Shown here: positions 54,291 through 62,583 of the stretch, one piece after another
How positions within the stretch are numbered: the first letter of the stretch is position 1
Layout of the letters: every line of letters begins with the position of its first letter
Source of the DNA: Piromyces finnis
Taxonomy: Eukaryota > Neocallimastigomycota > Neocallimastigomycetes > Neocallimastigales > Neocallimastigaceae
Direction of reading: 5' to 3'
Assembly (NCBI GenBank): GCA_002104945.1
Contig: MCFH01000024.1
Location: forward strand, 496,001 to 560,000
DNA: 64,000 nt
The notes under the pieces: model-generated
The model's input: only the letters and a program-made list of their open reading frames with translations
Told to the model about the DNA's origin: nothing
The model's database searches: none
Translations under genes and position numbers: made by a program

Positions 54291-54292
<2 letters not shown>
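53559..54292 (-). mobile_element. Older, internally deleted LINE copy (3' part)
   Basis: It begins on the plus strand with a T-run (poly(A) tail, 53559-53572) and a 3' untranslated region (53573-53744) closely matching that of the intact LINE. It then jumps straight into the reverse-transcriptase coding region (53745-54290). About 1.4 kb of coding end is missing; the junction has the short shared bases AA-TG. The retained protein segment includes RQGCPLSPILFNLFISDIF and GGLFADDIVICAPSRG, so the catalytic FADD motif survives in the fragment. A second small deletion and a frame change lie near 54180-54280. The copy is interrupted at 54292 by the younger LINE and resumes at 60129. Confidence 0.9.
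54263..54292. repeat. Target-site duplication, left copy (30 bp)
   Basis: GGGACTTTTCTGAGATTTAA and the following ten bases are identical to 60129-60158 over 30 bp. This copy directly abuts the poly(A) tail of the young LINE, as expected for target-primed reverse transcription. Confidence 0.95.
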
Positions 54293-54336
<44 letters not shown>

Positions 54337-54573
54337 GGCATCAAATATTTTAAACTTTATTATTAATTTTATTAAAATTATAATACATGTAATAAAAAAT
54401 TAAAAAATAAAAATAAAAATAAAAAAAATATGTTTAAATAAACACAAATGAATAAAATTTGGGTATAATGTATTCTAGTAATTTTAATTAAAGTAAGAAA
54501 GCCACTATCATACTAAAGTATAATAATTGTATTTGACTTCCAATGGGACACCGAGCCAAAGATCAAAATTTTG

Positions 54574-55263
54574 TCATGGAACAAAATTATGATCTCCATT
54601 GGTTGCGCTGGCCCTCCTGGCCTGTCTTACTGTTTCTTCAGCATTGACGCTCTTGGATGTTGCTTCAAACCTTTTGAACATTGACCATTGCTGGCCAATA
54701 GCAAAAGGCATGATTTTGGTTAGAAGTTCCGCGGTTACCGTCAAGAATGGTGTTCCTTCGTTAGTATCAGATTGAATCTGACGCTTACAAAGTTCTTTCC
54801 ATTCCCTTGAATTGTAATTAATATTGTTAAAACTTCTTCCCCCAAGAAGGAATTTAAATATTTTACTGCACACACTAGAATAATCATACACATTAATATT
54901 CACCGGATTATTAGAACTATTACTATCATTAACTAAATTACTATCTAAATTAGAATTATTATCTTCACTATTGCTATCATTACTAATATTATTATTTCTA
55001 TTATTGTTATTATTACTATTGTTACTATTACTATTGTTACTATTACTATTGTTATTACTACTATTGTTACTATTACTATTAATGTTATTACTATCTCTAC
55101 TGATATTATCAATTTCATTATTATTGATAGGACTATTGGAATTACGTTGACTGAAAAAATTTAATAGCTGGACTATGGAATCATAATGTTTAATACGGAT
55201 ATCTCTAAATGTTGGACAATCTAATAACCAATGTTTAATACTTGATCTCCACACTTGCAACAT
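54574..55263 (-). CDS. LINE ORF, C-terminal part (out of frame with main ORF)
   Basis: Frame overlapping the end of the main LINE ORF by about 40 bases. It carries the second half of a zinc knuckle (IKHWLLDCPTF), a long Asn/Ser-rich linker and a conserved tail (SREWKELCKRQIQSDTNEGT, TPFLTVTAELLTKIMPF and ETVRQARRASATN). The first half of the knuckle (CPCCKCGD) lies in the main ORF, so the two were one protein and a single-base change separates them in this copy. The Asn/Ser linker coincides with a run of TTATTAC-type repeats and may be length-variable. The tail is also found in the 53.5-kb fragment, and its DNA in the element at 46.0 kb, so it belongs to the family and not to the flanking host sequence. 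Confidence 0.85.
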   Translation of the reverse strand: MLQVWRSSIKHWLLDCPTFRDIRIKHYDSIVQLLNFFSQRNSNSPINNNEIDNISRDSNNINSNSNNSSNNNSNSNNSNSNNSNNNNNRNNNISNDSNSEDNNSNLDSNLVNDSNSSNNPVNINVYDYSSVCSKIFKFLLGGRSFNNINYNSREWKELCKRQIQSDTNEGTPFLTVTAELLTKIMPFAIGQQWSMFKRFEATSKSVNAEETVRQARRASATNGDHNFVP

Positions 55264-58200
55264 GGACAGTAGTTAGGACAAACTGGATCAACAAATTTGG
55301 CAGCTTTGGCAACTCTAGCATCCAACTTGTATCCGCTTCTTGCTTTCAATAGCCAGTAGAAGCCATAGGCAAACTCTGGGTATTCATAACATAATTTAAT
55401 AAAATCTTTAGTTTCAATAAATTTATTATCATCATAATATTGCGCTTTGATTGAATTCCCTTTGAGATCTTTCCAATAAAAGTTTTTAACTGCTTTAACA
55501 TCTCCATGTTTCTTTAATTTTTTATCAAGTGTCCTACTTGATTTGCACCACGTGTATTTTCTAAATTTAGGAATGTAATTGACAAGGTGTGAGATAATAC
55601 AATTTGAGTTTTTCCATTTGTTAAAACATCTAACCTGAGCTAACGCACATTTGGCTGACAATGGAGGAATATTCAAATCTTTTGAGATAGAGTATAAAGA
55701 TATAAACGATACAGCTTTATGAACTCCGGCAACCCATCGTAATCCTTTGTTAACATGCTTCTGAGCAATCCTAGACCTAGCTTTGTTGGATCCAAGTAAT
55801 GGTGCAAAGTATGAAACTCTGCTAATCACTTGTGAGTTAAGTACTAGTTTTTTGAAAGGAATAGGAATATTAGGATTTCTTAAGAATTTACTGACTGAGA
55901 AAAGCCCTTTCAAAACCTTGTTATTAAGATCTTTAATTACTGGTTTAAGGGACAGATTCTTATCAAATGGAACACCAAGATAAGTATAGCAATCAGTAGT
56001 TGGAATGGGTTGTCCTGCTAAGTAAAATGTTGGATCTCTCTTGTTCTGATTTTCTATTGATTCAGGACGAATCACCATCGTTGAACATTTCTGGATACCA
56101 AATTCCATTTCATTATACAATGCCCATTCATTAACTCTTCTAAGCATCTTTTTTAAGCATCCTCTTGTTGGAGCACAAATAACTATATCATCTGCAAAAA
56201 GTCCACCACAGCATCGAGTGTCACCTAAACTGACTCCTAGATCTTCGCACTCTCTAAATATATCATTAATAAAGAGATTAAAGAGAATAGGAGAAAGAGG
56301 GCAACCTTGACGGACTCCTTTCTTCACATCAAAAGATTTCGAGAATTGTCCATCTAATTTGACATTAGCCTTAGATGTTAAATATAAATTTTTGATAAAT
56401 TGTAGACTCTTACCTCGGATTCCTAAACAATCTAATTTATGGAGAATATTACCGATTGGGACTGAATCGTATGCTTTCCTGAGATCTAAAAAGGCCAAAT
56501 ATGTCTCTTTATTATCTAATTGACGTCTACGGCATATTTCTTGGATTGAAATGAAAAGACTGATACTTTCTTCCTTTTTTCGAAAACCAAATTGTTCAGG
56601 TCTAATGAAATTATTCTTTAGACCATATTCTGAGATTCTAGTGGTGACAATTTTGGAAATCAACTTAATACCATTATTGATAAGTGATATACCTCGATAG
56701 TTATCACAATCTGTCAAATCTCCCTTCTTAGGAATAGAAACAATACTGGATTCATTCCATGAGTTGGGGAAATCTCCATCCCAAATACGGTTGAATAATT
56801 TAAGAATAAAATTTAAACCATGAGCATCATTATCTGAAGTAGTATTACCAGAAGAATTATTATCTGTAGCATTATTAGAATCATTACTTGATGGAACTAA
56901 TGCTTTGTAAAATTCAATTGGAATACCATCCGGACCTGATGCTTTATAATTTGGAGTAGAGAGGATAGCTGACTTGACTTCATCAATACTAATATCTTGG
57001 TTGATATCCCACTCATCAAGCATAGGAAGTGAAAAACGTTTATTCGTTGGTTCTTCATACCAATGCTCCAAATCAAGACTTACACCACTTGGATCTGATG
57101 CAAGATTTTCGAAATGATCATGCCACACATCTAGTTGTTCTTCCGTAGCAACAACTAATTCTCCATTTTTATTTTTAATTGGTTGAGCAATAAAGAAAGA
57201 ATCTTTTCCAATTTTTGCAGTTTTCTTGATCCATTTCCAGGCCTTCTTAGGATTATGACTCTTCATATACTCACATCCTGTTTTAATCCAATGAAGATAT
57301 TCTTGCTTCCTAAATTCATTACATCTTTTGTGGATGTAATCAATGAGTTTACGGTAGATTTTAATTCTTTTAATAAATTTATCTATATCATAAATTCTTT
57401 CTTTTTTAAATCTCTTATACAACTTCATTTTGATTTTTTGAAGATTAAAAATTTGTTGTGAAATATGAAATGAAGACTTTATAACATTATTTGCTGAAGT
57501 AATACTGAGCTCGTCTGCAATTGAAAAAGCAGTTGAAGTAAACTCTTTGGAAAGTTCATCTGTAGAAACATTAGGATCGTTGGATTTTGCTGAAAGTATT
57601 TGGAATTTATTATGACTGAGAATAGATTCCTTTTCCTCAATACATTTTAATCTATTCCATTTCAGAATTTTCTTAGGAACATTAAAGTCATTAGAAAAAT
57701 CATCCATAGGAATAATTTTACCATTAATAAGAAGTGGCTTATGGTCTGATACAGGATAAAAATTATTTATAAATGATCCTGAGTGAATAAGATCTTTCAT
57801 CTTCGAATTGATAAGAGCATGGTCAATGTCGGAAGATTGATCACCTCGAGTCCAAGAGATAGTCGACCCTCTAAGCGGAAGAATTTCCCAATCTCCTAAT
57901 CCATTAGTTGATAACCAGTTGGATAATTTTACTTTAGACATATTAAAATCACCAACAAGAATCGATGGATGGGATGAATGAGTTTGTAACCACAAGCGAA
58001 CTTCTAACTTTGCATGATCAACATAGATGTTGTGATGACTATGAGGCATATAAACATTACCAATCGAGCATTTGAATCTATTCCAGAGACTAAAAGTATA
58101 AATAGAAATAATATACTTTCCAGAGAAGTTTTCAAGTGAGGCTTGACATGAATTGTGAAAACCTAAATATAAACCTCTCATTCCCGGAACTGATTCGTCA

Positions 58201-59108
58201 GCTTTCTTGAAAAAGTGTCTATAGTTTCGCAAAGTAACACGACAAGGATAATCTGTATTCGATCCAGAACCATTACCAGTTTCTTGGAAACATAAAAATA
58301 ATGGTTTGAAAATAGCTGTGAAATAGCTAATACTATCTCTCTTTTCGTGATTCCACCCATTGGTGTTCCAACTAAGACAAAAAGAAAAGTTATCAGGCTT
58401 GTTGGATGAGGAAGAATCATTGCTATTATTATTATTATTAAAGTCATCGTTACTAATGGATGATGCATCAGAGGAATAAGTAGAACTATTACTCGATGGC
58501 TGTGAAGCTGAAGAACTATCAACTATTGAACTGTTAGCAGAGTTGATAGAGCTATTAGAATTAATTGTTGAATGTTGAGATTGAAATTGTGTTAGCTGTA
58601 GATCTGGAATATTTTCATGATGGGAAACTTGTTGAAGATCTTGTTGAAGATCTTGTTGAAGATCGGATTGTTGATGAGATTGTTGAACTGATTGTTGAAA
58701 TGATTGTTGGAATGATTGTTGAATAGAATGTTGATGTTTATTAGAAACTAAAATTTTACGTTTGAGTGTGGAAAAAGTGTATTTGTGATTCCTTCTACTA
58801 CGAGCTGAAAAGGAAATTGAGGTAACTGAAAGTTTCTTCTTTAACATGTGTAAGATTTTAATACAATCTTTTGATGAACCATGAACCTTGACTAAGAAAA
58901 AGTGATCATTGAAAGTCTGAAAATATTTAACACTAATAACTGAATTAAATTTATCTTCTAGAATAACCTCGAGTTTTTCCCATAGCATATTTACTGACCA
59001 TGATCGAATACCACGGATAAAGAAGGAGCGAATATCATCTAAGGGGATACCATAAGACCGGGTACCACGTCTGATATAATTCTTATCTTTAATATAAAGG
59101 ACTGACAT
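55221..59108 (-). CDS. LINE polyprotein: endonuclease and reverse transcriptase
   Basis: 1295-aa frame. Residues 1-115 form a globular N-terminal region (DDIRSFFIRGIRSWSVNMLW, VKYFQTFNDHFFLVKVHG) that could be a divergent RRM-like nucleic-acid-binding fold. A Gln/Ser-rich linker follows. Residues about 240-470 are an apurinic-type endonuclease, with LSWNTNGWN, CFQETGNGSG, LVGDFNMSKV, SDIDHALINS and PVSDHKPL giving the Asn, Glu, Asp-x-Asn, Asp and Asp-His active-site residues. Residues about 760-1030 are the reverse transcriptase: SGPDGIPIEFYK, SIPKKGDLTDCDNYRGISL, LAFLDLRKAYDSVP, RQGCPLSPILFNLFINDIF and GGLFADDIVICA. All three catalytic Asp residues are intact. The C-terminus reaches CPCCKCGD, half of a CCHC knuckle, before the frame breaks. 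There is no separate upstream ORF1; its role may be served by the N-terminal region. The enzyme core looks intact. Confidence 0.93.
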   Translation of the reverse strand: MSVLYIKDKNYIRRGTRSYGIPLDDIRSFFIRGIRSWSVNMLWEKLEVILEDKFNSVISVKYFQTFNDHFFLVKVHGSSKDCIKILHMLKKKLSVTSISFSARSRRNHKYTFSTLKRKILVSNKHQHSIQQSFQQSFQQSVQQSHQQSDLQQDLQQDLQQVSHHENIPDLQLTQFQSQHSTINSNSSINSANSSIVDSSSASQPSSNSSTYSSDASSISNDDFNNNNNSNDSSSSNKPDNFSFCLSWNTNGWNHEKRDSISYFTAIFKPLFLCFQETGNGSGSNTDYPCRVTLRNYRHFFKKADESVPGMRGLYLGFHNSCQASLENFSGKYIISIYTFSLWNRFKCSIGNVYMPHSHHNIYVDHAKLEVRLWLQTHSSHPSILVGDFNMSKVKLSNWLSTNGLGDWEILPLRGSTISWTRGDQSSDIDHALINSKMKDLIHSGSFINNFYPVSDHKPLLINGKIIPMDDFSNDFNVPKKILKWNRLKCIEEKESILSHNKFQILSAKSNDPNVSTDELSKEFTSTAFSIADELSITSANNVIKSSFHISQQIFNLQKIKMKLYKRFKKERIYDIDKFIKRIKIYRKLIDYIHKRCNEFRKQEYLHWIKTGCEYMKSHNPKKAWKWIKKTAKIGKDSFFIAQPIKNKNGELVVATEEQLDVWHDHFENLASDPSGVSLDLEHWYEEPTNKRFSLPMLDEWDINQDISIDEVKSAILSTPNYKASGPDGIPIEFYKALVPSSNDSNNATDNNSSGNTTSDNDAHGLNFILKLFNRIWDGDFPNSWNESSIVSIPKKGDLTDCDNYRGISLINNGIKLISKIVTTRISEYGLKNNFIRPEQFGFRKKEESISLFISIQEICRRRQLDNKETYLAFLDLRKAYDSVPIGNILHKLDCLGIRGKSLQFIKNLYLTSKANVKLDGQFSKSFDVKKGVRQGCPLSPILFNLFINDIFRECEDLGVSLGDTRCCGGLFADDIVICAPTRGCLKKMLRRVNEWALYNEMEFGIQKCSTMVIRPESIENQNKRDPTFYLAGQPIPTTDCYTYLGVPFDKNLSLKPVIKDLNNKVLKGLFSVSKFLRNPNIPIPFKKLVLNSQVISRVSYFAPLLGSNKARSRIAQKHVNKGLRWVAGVHKAVSFISLYSISKDLNIPPLSAKCALAQVRCFNKWKNSNCIISHLVNYIPKFRKYTWCKSSRTLDKKLKKHGDVKAVKNFYWKDLKGNSIKAQYYDDNKFIETKDFIKLCYEYPEFAYGFYWLLKARSGYKLDARVAKAAKFVDPVCPNYCPCCKCGDQVLNIGY

Positions 59109-59763
59109 GATAATTAATTCTAATTAAAAAAAATTGAATATAAAATAAATACTAATAAAAAATATAAATATAACGTATATGGAAAAAAATCTGTCTCTCT
59201 CTCTCTTCTTAAAAGTACTGGATAGTACAAAAATTGTTACGATGCTTTGTTTAAAGTTTCTTTTTTTTTTTTTTTTTGAATTCTAGTTGTAAATTTTCTT
59301 TAAAAATTCTAGTTTTGGTTTGTTGTTAGTAAATTCGATTCGCTTTTTGACACTAAAATTGTTTGACTTTACTTTTCATTAAATATTTAAATTGGTAAAA
59401 AATTTGAATCAAGAATGTCGACACCAGAAAGCTTGTGAATAGTATTTTTACATGATGTAGAGTGAATCAGTCTCTTACAAGAAACAATACAACAATAGCT
59501 ACATGAATATAAAAATACAATGCAAATGCTAAAGTTGACTACATTGGATTCTTACAAGAGAAGAGTAGTACTACATGAATACATGAATAAAAGAAAAAAA
59601 TACAGCAACAAAATGTATTACTCTTCTAATTAAATACTATACAAACTTACCTGAGTATCAAACATTCAACTTATTCATCAAATACTTAAATTCGATGAAT
59701 AAAATGTTTTTTAATCGCTCAGTACCATGAGCTTAGTCCTAATAATTTTCCCTTAAAGACTAA
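59109..59763 (-). promoter_or_regulatory. LINE 5' leader with consensus splice donor
   Basis: The minus-strand leader lies between the monomer array and the ORF start. It contains CAGGTAAGT at 59653-59645, a perfect 5' splice-site consensus. A pyrimidine-rich stretch ending in AATTAG lies just upstream of the ORF ATG (about 59120) and could act as an acceptor. A degenerate partial monomer (CGCTCAGTACCATGAGCTT) is at about 59717-59735. The leader shares the block around the donor with the element at 46.3 kb. Confidence 0.5.
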
Positions 59764-60128
59764 CCAAGCATCCATTGCGCAATGCTTGGATTTAATTCTT
59801 TCTACTCTCTCAGTACCATGAGCATGAGTAGACCCCCTTGATAAACTCCATTTATTAAATAAATGAAGGCACGTTCCTAAGAGGGCACCAAGCATCCATT
59901 GCGCAATGCTTGGATTTAATTCTTTCTACTCTCTCAGTACCATGAGCATGAGTAGACCCCCTTGAGAAATTACATTTATTAAATAAATGAAGGCACGTTC
60001 CCAAGAGGGTCATCCATTGCGCAATACTTGGATTTAATTCTTTCTACTCTCTCAGTACCATGAGCATGAGTAGACCCCCTTGAGAAACTACATTTATTAA
60101 ATAAATGAAGGCACGTTCCCAAGAGGGT
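59764..60128 (-). repeat. LINE 5' monomer array, three units of about 120 bp
   Basis: Units run 59764-59887, 59888-60010 and 60011-60128. Each contains TTTCTACTCTCTCAGTACCA, the motif GAGTAGACCCCCTTGA and a shared ATTAAATAAATGAAGGCACG block. The first two contain the inverted repeat CCAAGCAT-CCATTGCGCA-ATGCTTGG, whose centre CATTGCGCAATG is itself palindromic. The third has lost part of this. The outermost unit ends precisely at the element boundary (AAGAGGGT, then the target-site duplication), so transcription probably started at a unit boundary. The arrangement resembles the monomer promoters of mouse L1. Confidence 0.85.
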
Positions 60129-60158
60129 GGGACTTTTCTGAGATTTAAAAAGATATGT
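60129..60158. repeat. Target-site duplication, right copy (30 bp)
   Basis: Identical over 30 bp to 54263-54292. It is followed directly by CTCTTTATTAT, which continues the older LINE copy (compare the intact copy near 56503), so this is the original, uninterrupted side of the target. Confidence 0.95.
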
Positions 60159-60168
60159 CTCTTTATTA
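60159..60168 (-). mobile_element. Remaining 5' stub of the older LINE copy
   Basis: CTCTTTATTA continues the alignment of the older copy with the intact LINE beyond the duplication. The match ends after this point, so the older copy was 5'-truncated here, as is usual for LINEs. Confidence 0.65.
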
Positions 60169-60816
60169 TTATAAAATTTTTATAAAAATTAAAAATCATT
60201 TAAATATTTTCTTTCAAATAGGCTACATATAAAGTTTGTATGTATTAAATGAACTTTTTTAATTAATAAATGATTTAAATAAAAGTATTGATATATTTAT
60301 TATCATTTGTATTACTTGTGTTATAAATTTAATGTTTTTTTTGGTAAATATAAGAATTCCAACACCTGAAAAATTCTTTGCATTCTATTCCAACAAGAAC
60401 TTTTTTTTTTTCTTGTTATTTCCCCTTCACCATTCATTTATATATTCTAGAATTTAGTATTTCACATACACAATAGTTATACATTAATAAAATTAAAAAG
60501 ATTAAAAAAAAGTTGTTTTTTTTTTTATTTATTTTTTATTTTTTTTTTATTAATTGCGATGAGTAGAATAAACCTTTCTTTTTTTCTTATAAAAAAATTA
60601 ATAGAAAGATTTATCGGTAAAGATTATTTTTTATACATTGATTAATTATTTCTAATTAAAAATAAAAATAGTTTATTACTAATATAATGATATGATTTTT
60701 CGTTTCGTTTCGATGTTTTTTTTTTTTTACAGAGTTGTCTTCTTTTTCCAAAGATTTATTGATGATAAGTTATTTTTGATATGACGATTTTATTAAATTT
60801 ACAAATTTCGATTCAC
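60169..60816. other. Intergenic, 3' flank of the Q/G/Y-repeat gene
   Basis: A/T-rich with T-runs near 60400-60411, 60517-60526 and 60719-60728. A GC-richer phrase (AAGAATTCCAACACCTGAAA) occurs near 60351. No coding frame. Confidence 0.5.
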
Positions 60817-62583
60817 TTAGTTCTTGTTGTCAATGTTAAGGAATGGGAGATACTTCTTGATACGAGAAACAAGAGCATCTTCAGATAACTTGGCAATACT
60901 GTCTTCAATACCACGGTGAGATTCTTGGTAAAGATTCTTTAAGGAATCTTGAGCTGGTTCAGCTAAAGCACCAATAATTGGAGTGAAAATGGTAGAAAGA
61001 TCAAAACCTCTATTAAGAGTACCCTTGTCACTCATAACATTTCTGCAAGAGTTTTCAAGTGGAGCTTTAAGAGAACTTGGTAATTGTTCCCAGATAACTT
61101 TTTCAACCTTATTAACTTCATTGTGAATTAATTCACGGTTCTTTTGACGAAGAACACCTAAACCTTCATTAACCTTGTTAGAGAGAACACCAAAGATACC
61201 AAGAGCACGGTCATTGGATTCAATATCTCTGGAAGTTCCATTGTTAGAACCGAAAAGGGCACCAATGGAAGCAAGATCAAAACCACCATTACCAGCAATA
61301 TCCTTAACCTTAGTGTTAATGTTTAAGTAATTCTTAACAGCATTGATAACACCATCAGTAATAAGATCAGTAATACCGCTTTCAGCCTTTTCCATAAGAC
61401 CCTTGAAGGATTCAGAAATTAAAGGAGTAGCTGCATCACGTAAGTTGTTAGCGTCAATTCCAGAGTTAAGTAAGTTATTGATGTTGAAACCGTTAGTGTC
61501 AGTACCGTTAGCAATGTCAGAAATTTCGGTTTTAACAAAGTTACCAATGTCTTCAAGAATACCACGATCAGAAGCATTGTTATTGTTAATTCCACGACCT
61601 TGAGTTTGTTGATCTTGATAACCATTACCACCTTGTTGTTGTTGGCCTTGGTAACCATAACCTTGTTGTGATTGTTGTTGTTGACCTTGATAACCGTAAC
61701 CTTGTTGTGGTTGTTGTTGTTGTTGACCTTGGTAACCATAACCTTGTTGTTGTTGTTGACCTTGATATCCATAACCTTGTTGTTGTTGTTGACCTTGATA
61801 TCCATAACCTTGTTGTTGTTGTTGTTGACCTTGGTATCCATAACCTTGTTGTTGATTGTTATTGTAGTTATTGTTGTTGTTGTTGTTGTAGTTGTTATTG
61901 TTGTTGTAGTTGTTATTGTTGTTGTTGTTGTTGTAGTTGTTATTGTTGTTATTGTAGTTGTTTTGATTGCTAGAGTTATTGTTGTTATTAACACCAAGAA
62001 TAGAAGCAGCAATATTGAAAATCTTTTGACCATCGCCACCAGCTAAGTTTAATTGACCGTTTAATAACTTGGTAGTAATTTCAAAGATATCCTTAATAGC
62101 AGCAGCAATACCTTGAACAGTAACTTCTCTACATTTAGTAACTTCCTTTTGAACGACTTGACGTAAATCACCCTTAGTAGATTCTAAAAAGTAATCGACT
62201 AACTTTGCTAAAATTGGAATATCACCAATAGCACGGGTGTCATTACTCATTTCACCACCAACACTTTCAACTATATATAATATAAAAAAAACATTTCATA
62301 TATATATTGTTATTATTCTGATCATATAATAAAAAATAAATAAATAAAAATGACAATAAGCTTTAACTATGTTGAAACTTTATTCTAGAGAATATATTTT
62401 TTCTATTTTCTTTTCTTTTTATTTACTTTTTGAATTACACTATAGCAATTTGTACTGTTTTATTTTGTTATATTTTTATTCTGTATTATTACTATTTCTA
62501 TTATTTTCATTATTATTTTTCTTATTATTATTATTATTATGTCACATACCGGCAGCTTTAGCAATATCTTTAATAAAATCCAT
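60817..62583 (-). CDS. Gln/Gly/Tyr-repeat protein, 495 aa
   Basis: Two exons (62583-62550 and 62270-60817) join in phase. MDFIKDIAKAA continues into VESVGGEMSNDTRAIGDIPI. An N-terminal helical domain (residues about 20-95; DLRQVVQKEVTKCREVTVQG) is followed by an Asn/Tyr-rich run. Then come seven copies of a GYGYQGQQQQQ-type repeat (residues about 150-230). A long helical C-terminal region follows (GILEDIGNFVKTEISDIANG, KVEKVIWEQLPSSLKAPLEN and PAQDSLKNLYQESHRGIEDS). The Q/G/Y repeats are prion-like and suggest self-association or condensate formation. Codon choice is strongly C/G-biased at third positions (AAC, GGT, AAG, ACC, TTC) compared with neighbouring genes, a sign of high expression. 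There is no signal peptide or membrane helix. I do not recognise the family. The fixed domains on both sides resemble each other in being amphipathic helices. Confidence 0.8.
61608..61866 (-). repeat. In-frame Gln/Gly/Tyr repeat array
   Basis: Seven variable-length units of GYGYQGQQQQ type (27-42 bp), with CAA runs of differing length between constant GGTTATGGATACCAAGG-like cores. Further Asn/Tyr repeats (61866-61955) follow in the protein's N-terminal direction. The CAA tracts are prone to slippage and probably vary in length. Confidence 0.9.

Larger units (their letters stand above)
54293..60128 (-). mobile_element. Near-complete non-LTR retrotransposon (LINE)
   Basis: The element is about 5.8 kb. 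From its 5' end on the minus strand it has about three promoter-like monomers (60128-59764), a roughly 650-bp leader, a long ORF (59108-55221) and an overlapping C-terminal ORF (55263-54574). A 240-bp 3' untranslated region and a poly(A) tail of about 40 (plus-strand T-run 54293-54333) complete it. Perfect 30-bp target-site duplications bracket it, and removing it restores the continuity of an older copy of the same family. It has an apurinic-type endonuclease, so it belongs to the APE-bearing LINE clades (L1/Tad-like). The exact clade needs a tree. The full 5' end, long poly(A) and perfect duplication indicate a recent insertion. Confidence 0.95.

Noticed and set aside
55221-55263. Programmed -1 frameshift between the two LINE ORFs
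   Set aside because: No slippery heptamer or obvious stimulatory structure in the 40-base overlap; a simple indel is a better explanation.
61419-62046. Several long frames on both strands over the Q/G/Y-repeat gene
   Set aside because: They are alternate readings of the CAA/AAC repeats; the spliced minus-strand frame has normal domains and biased codons.
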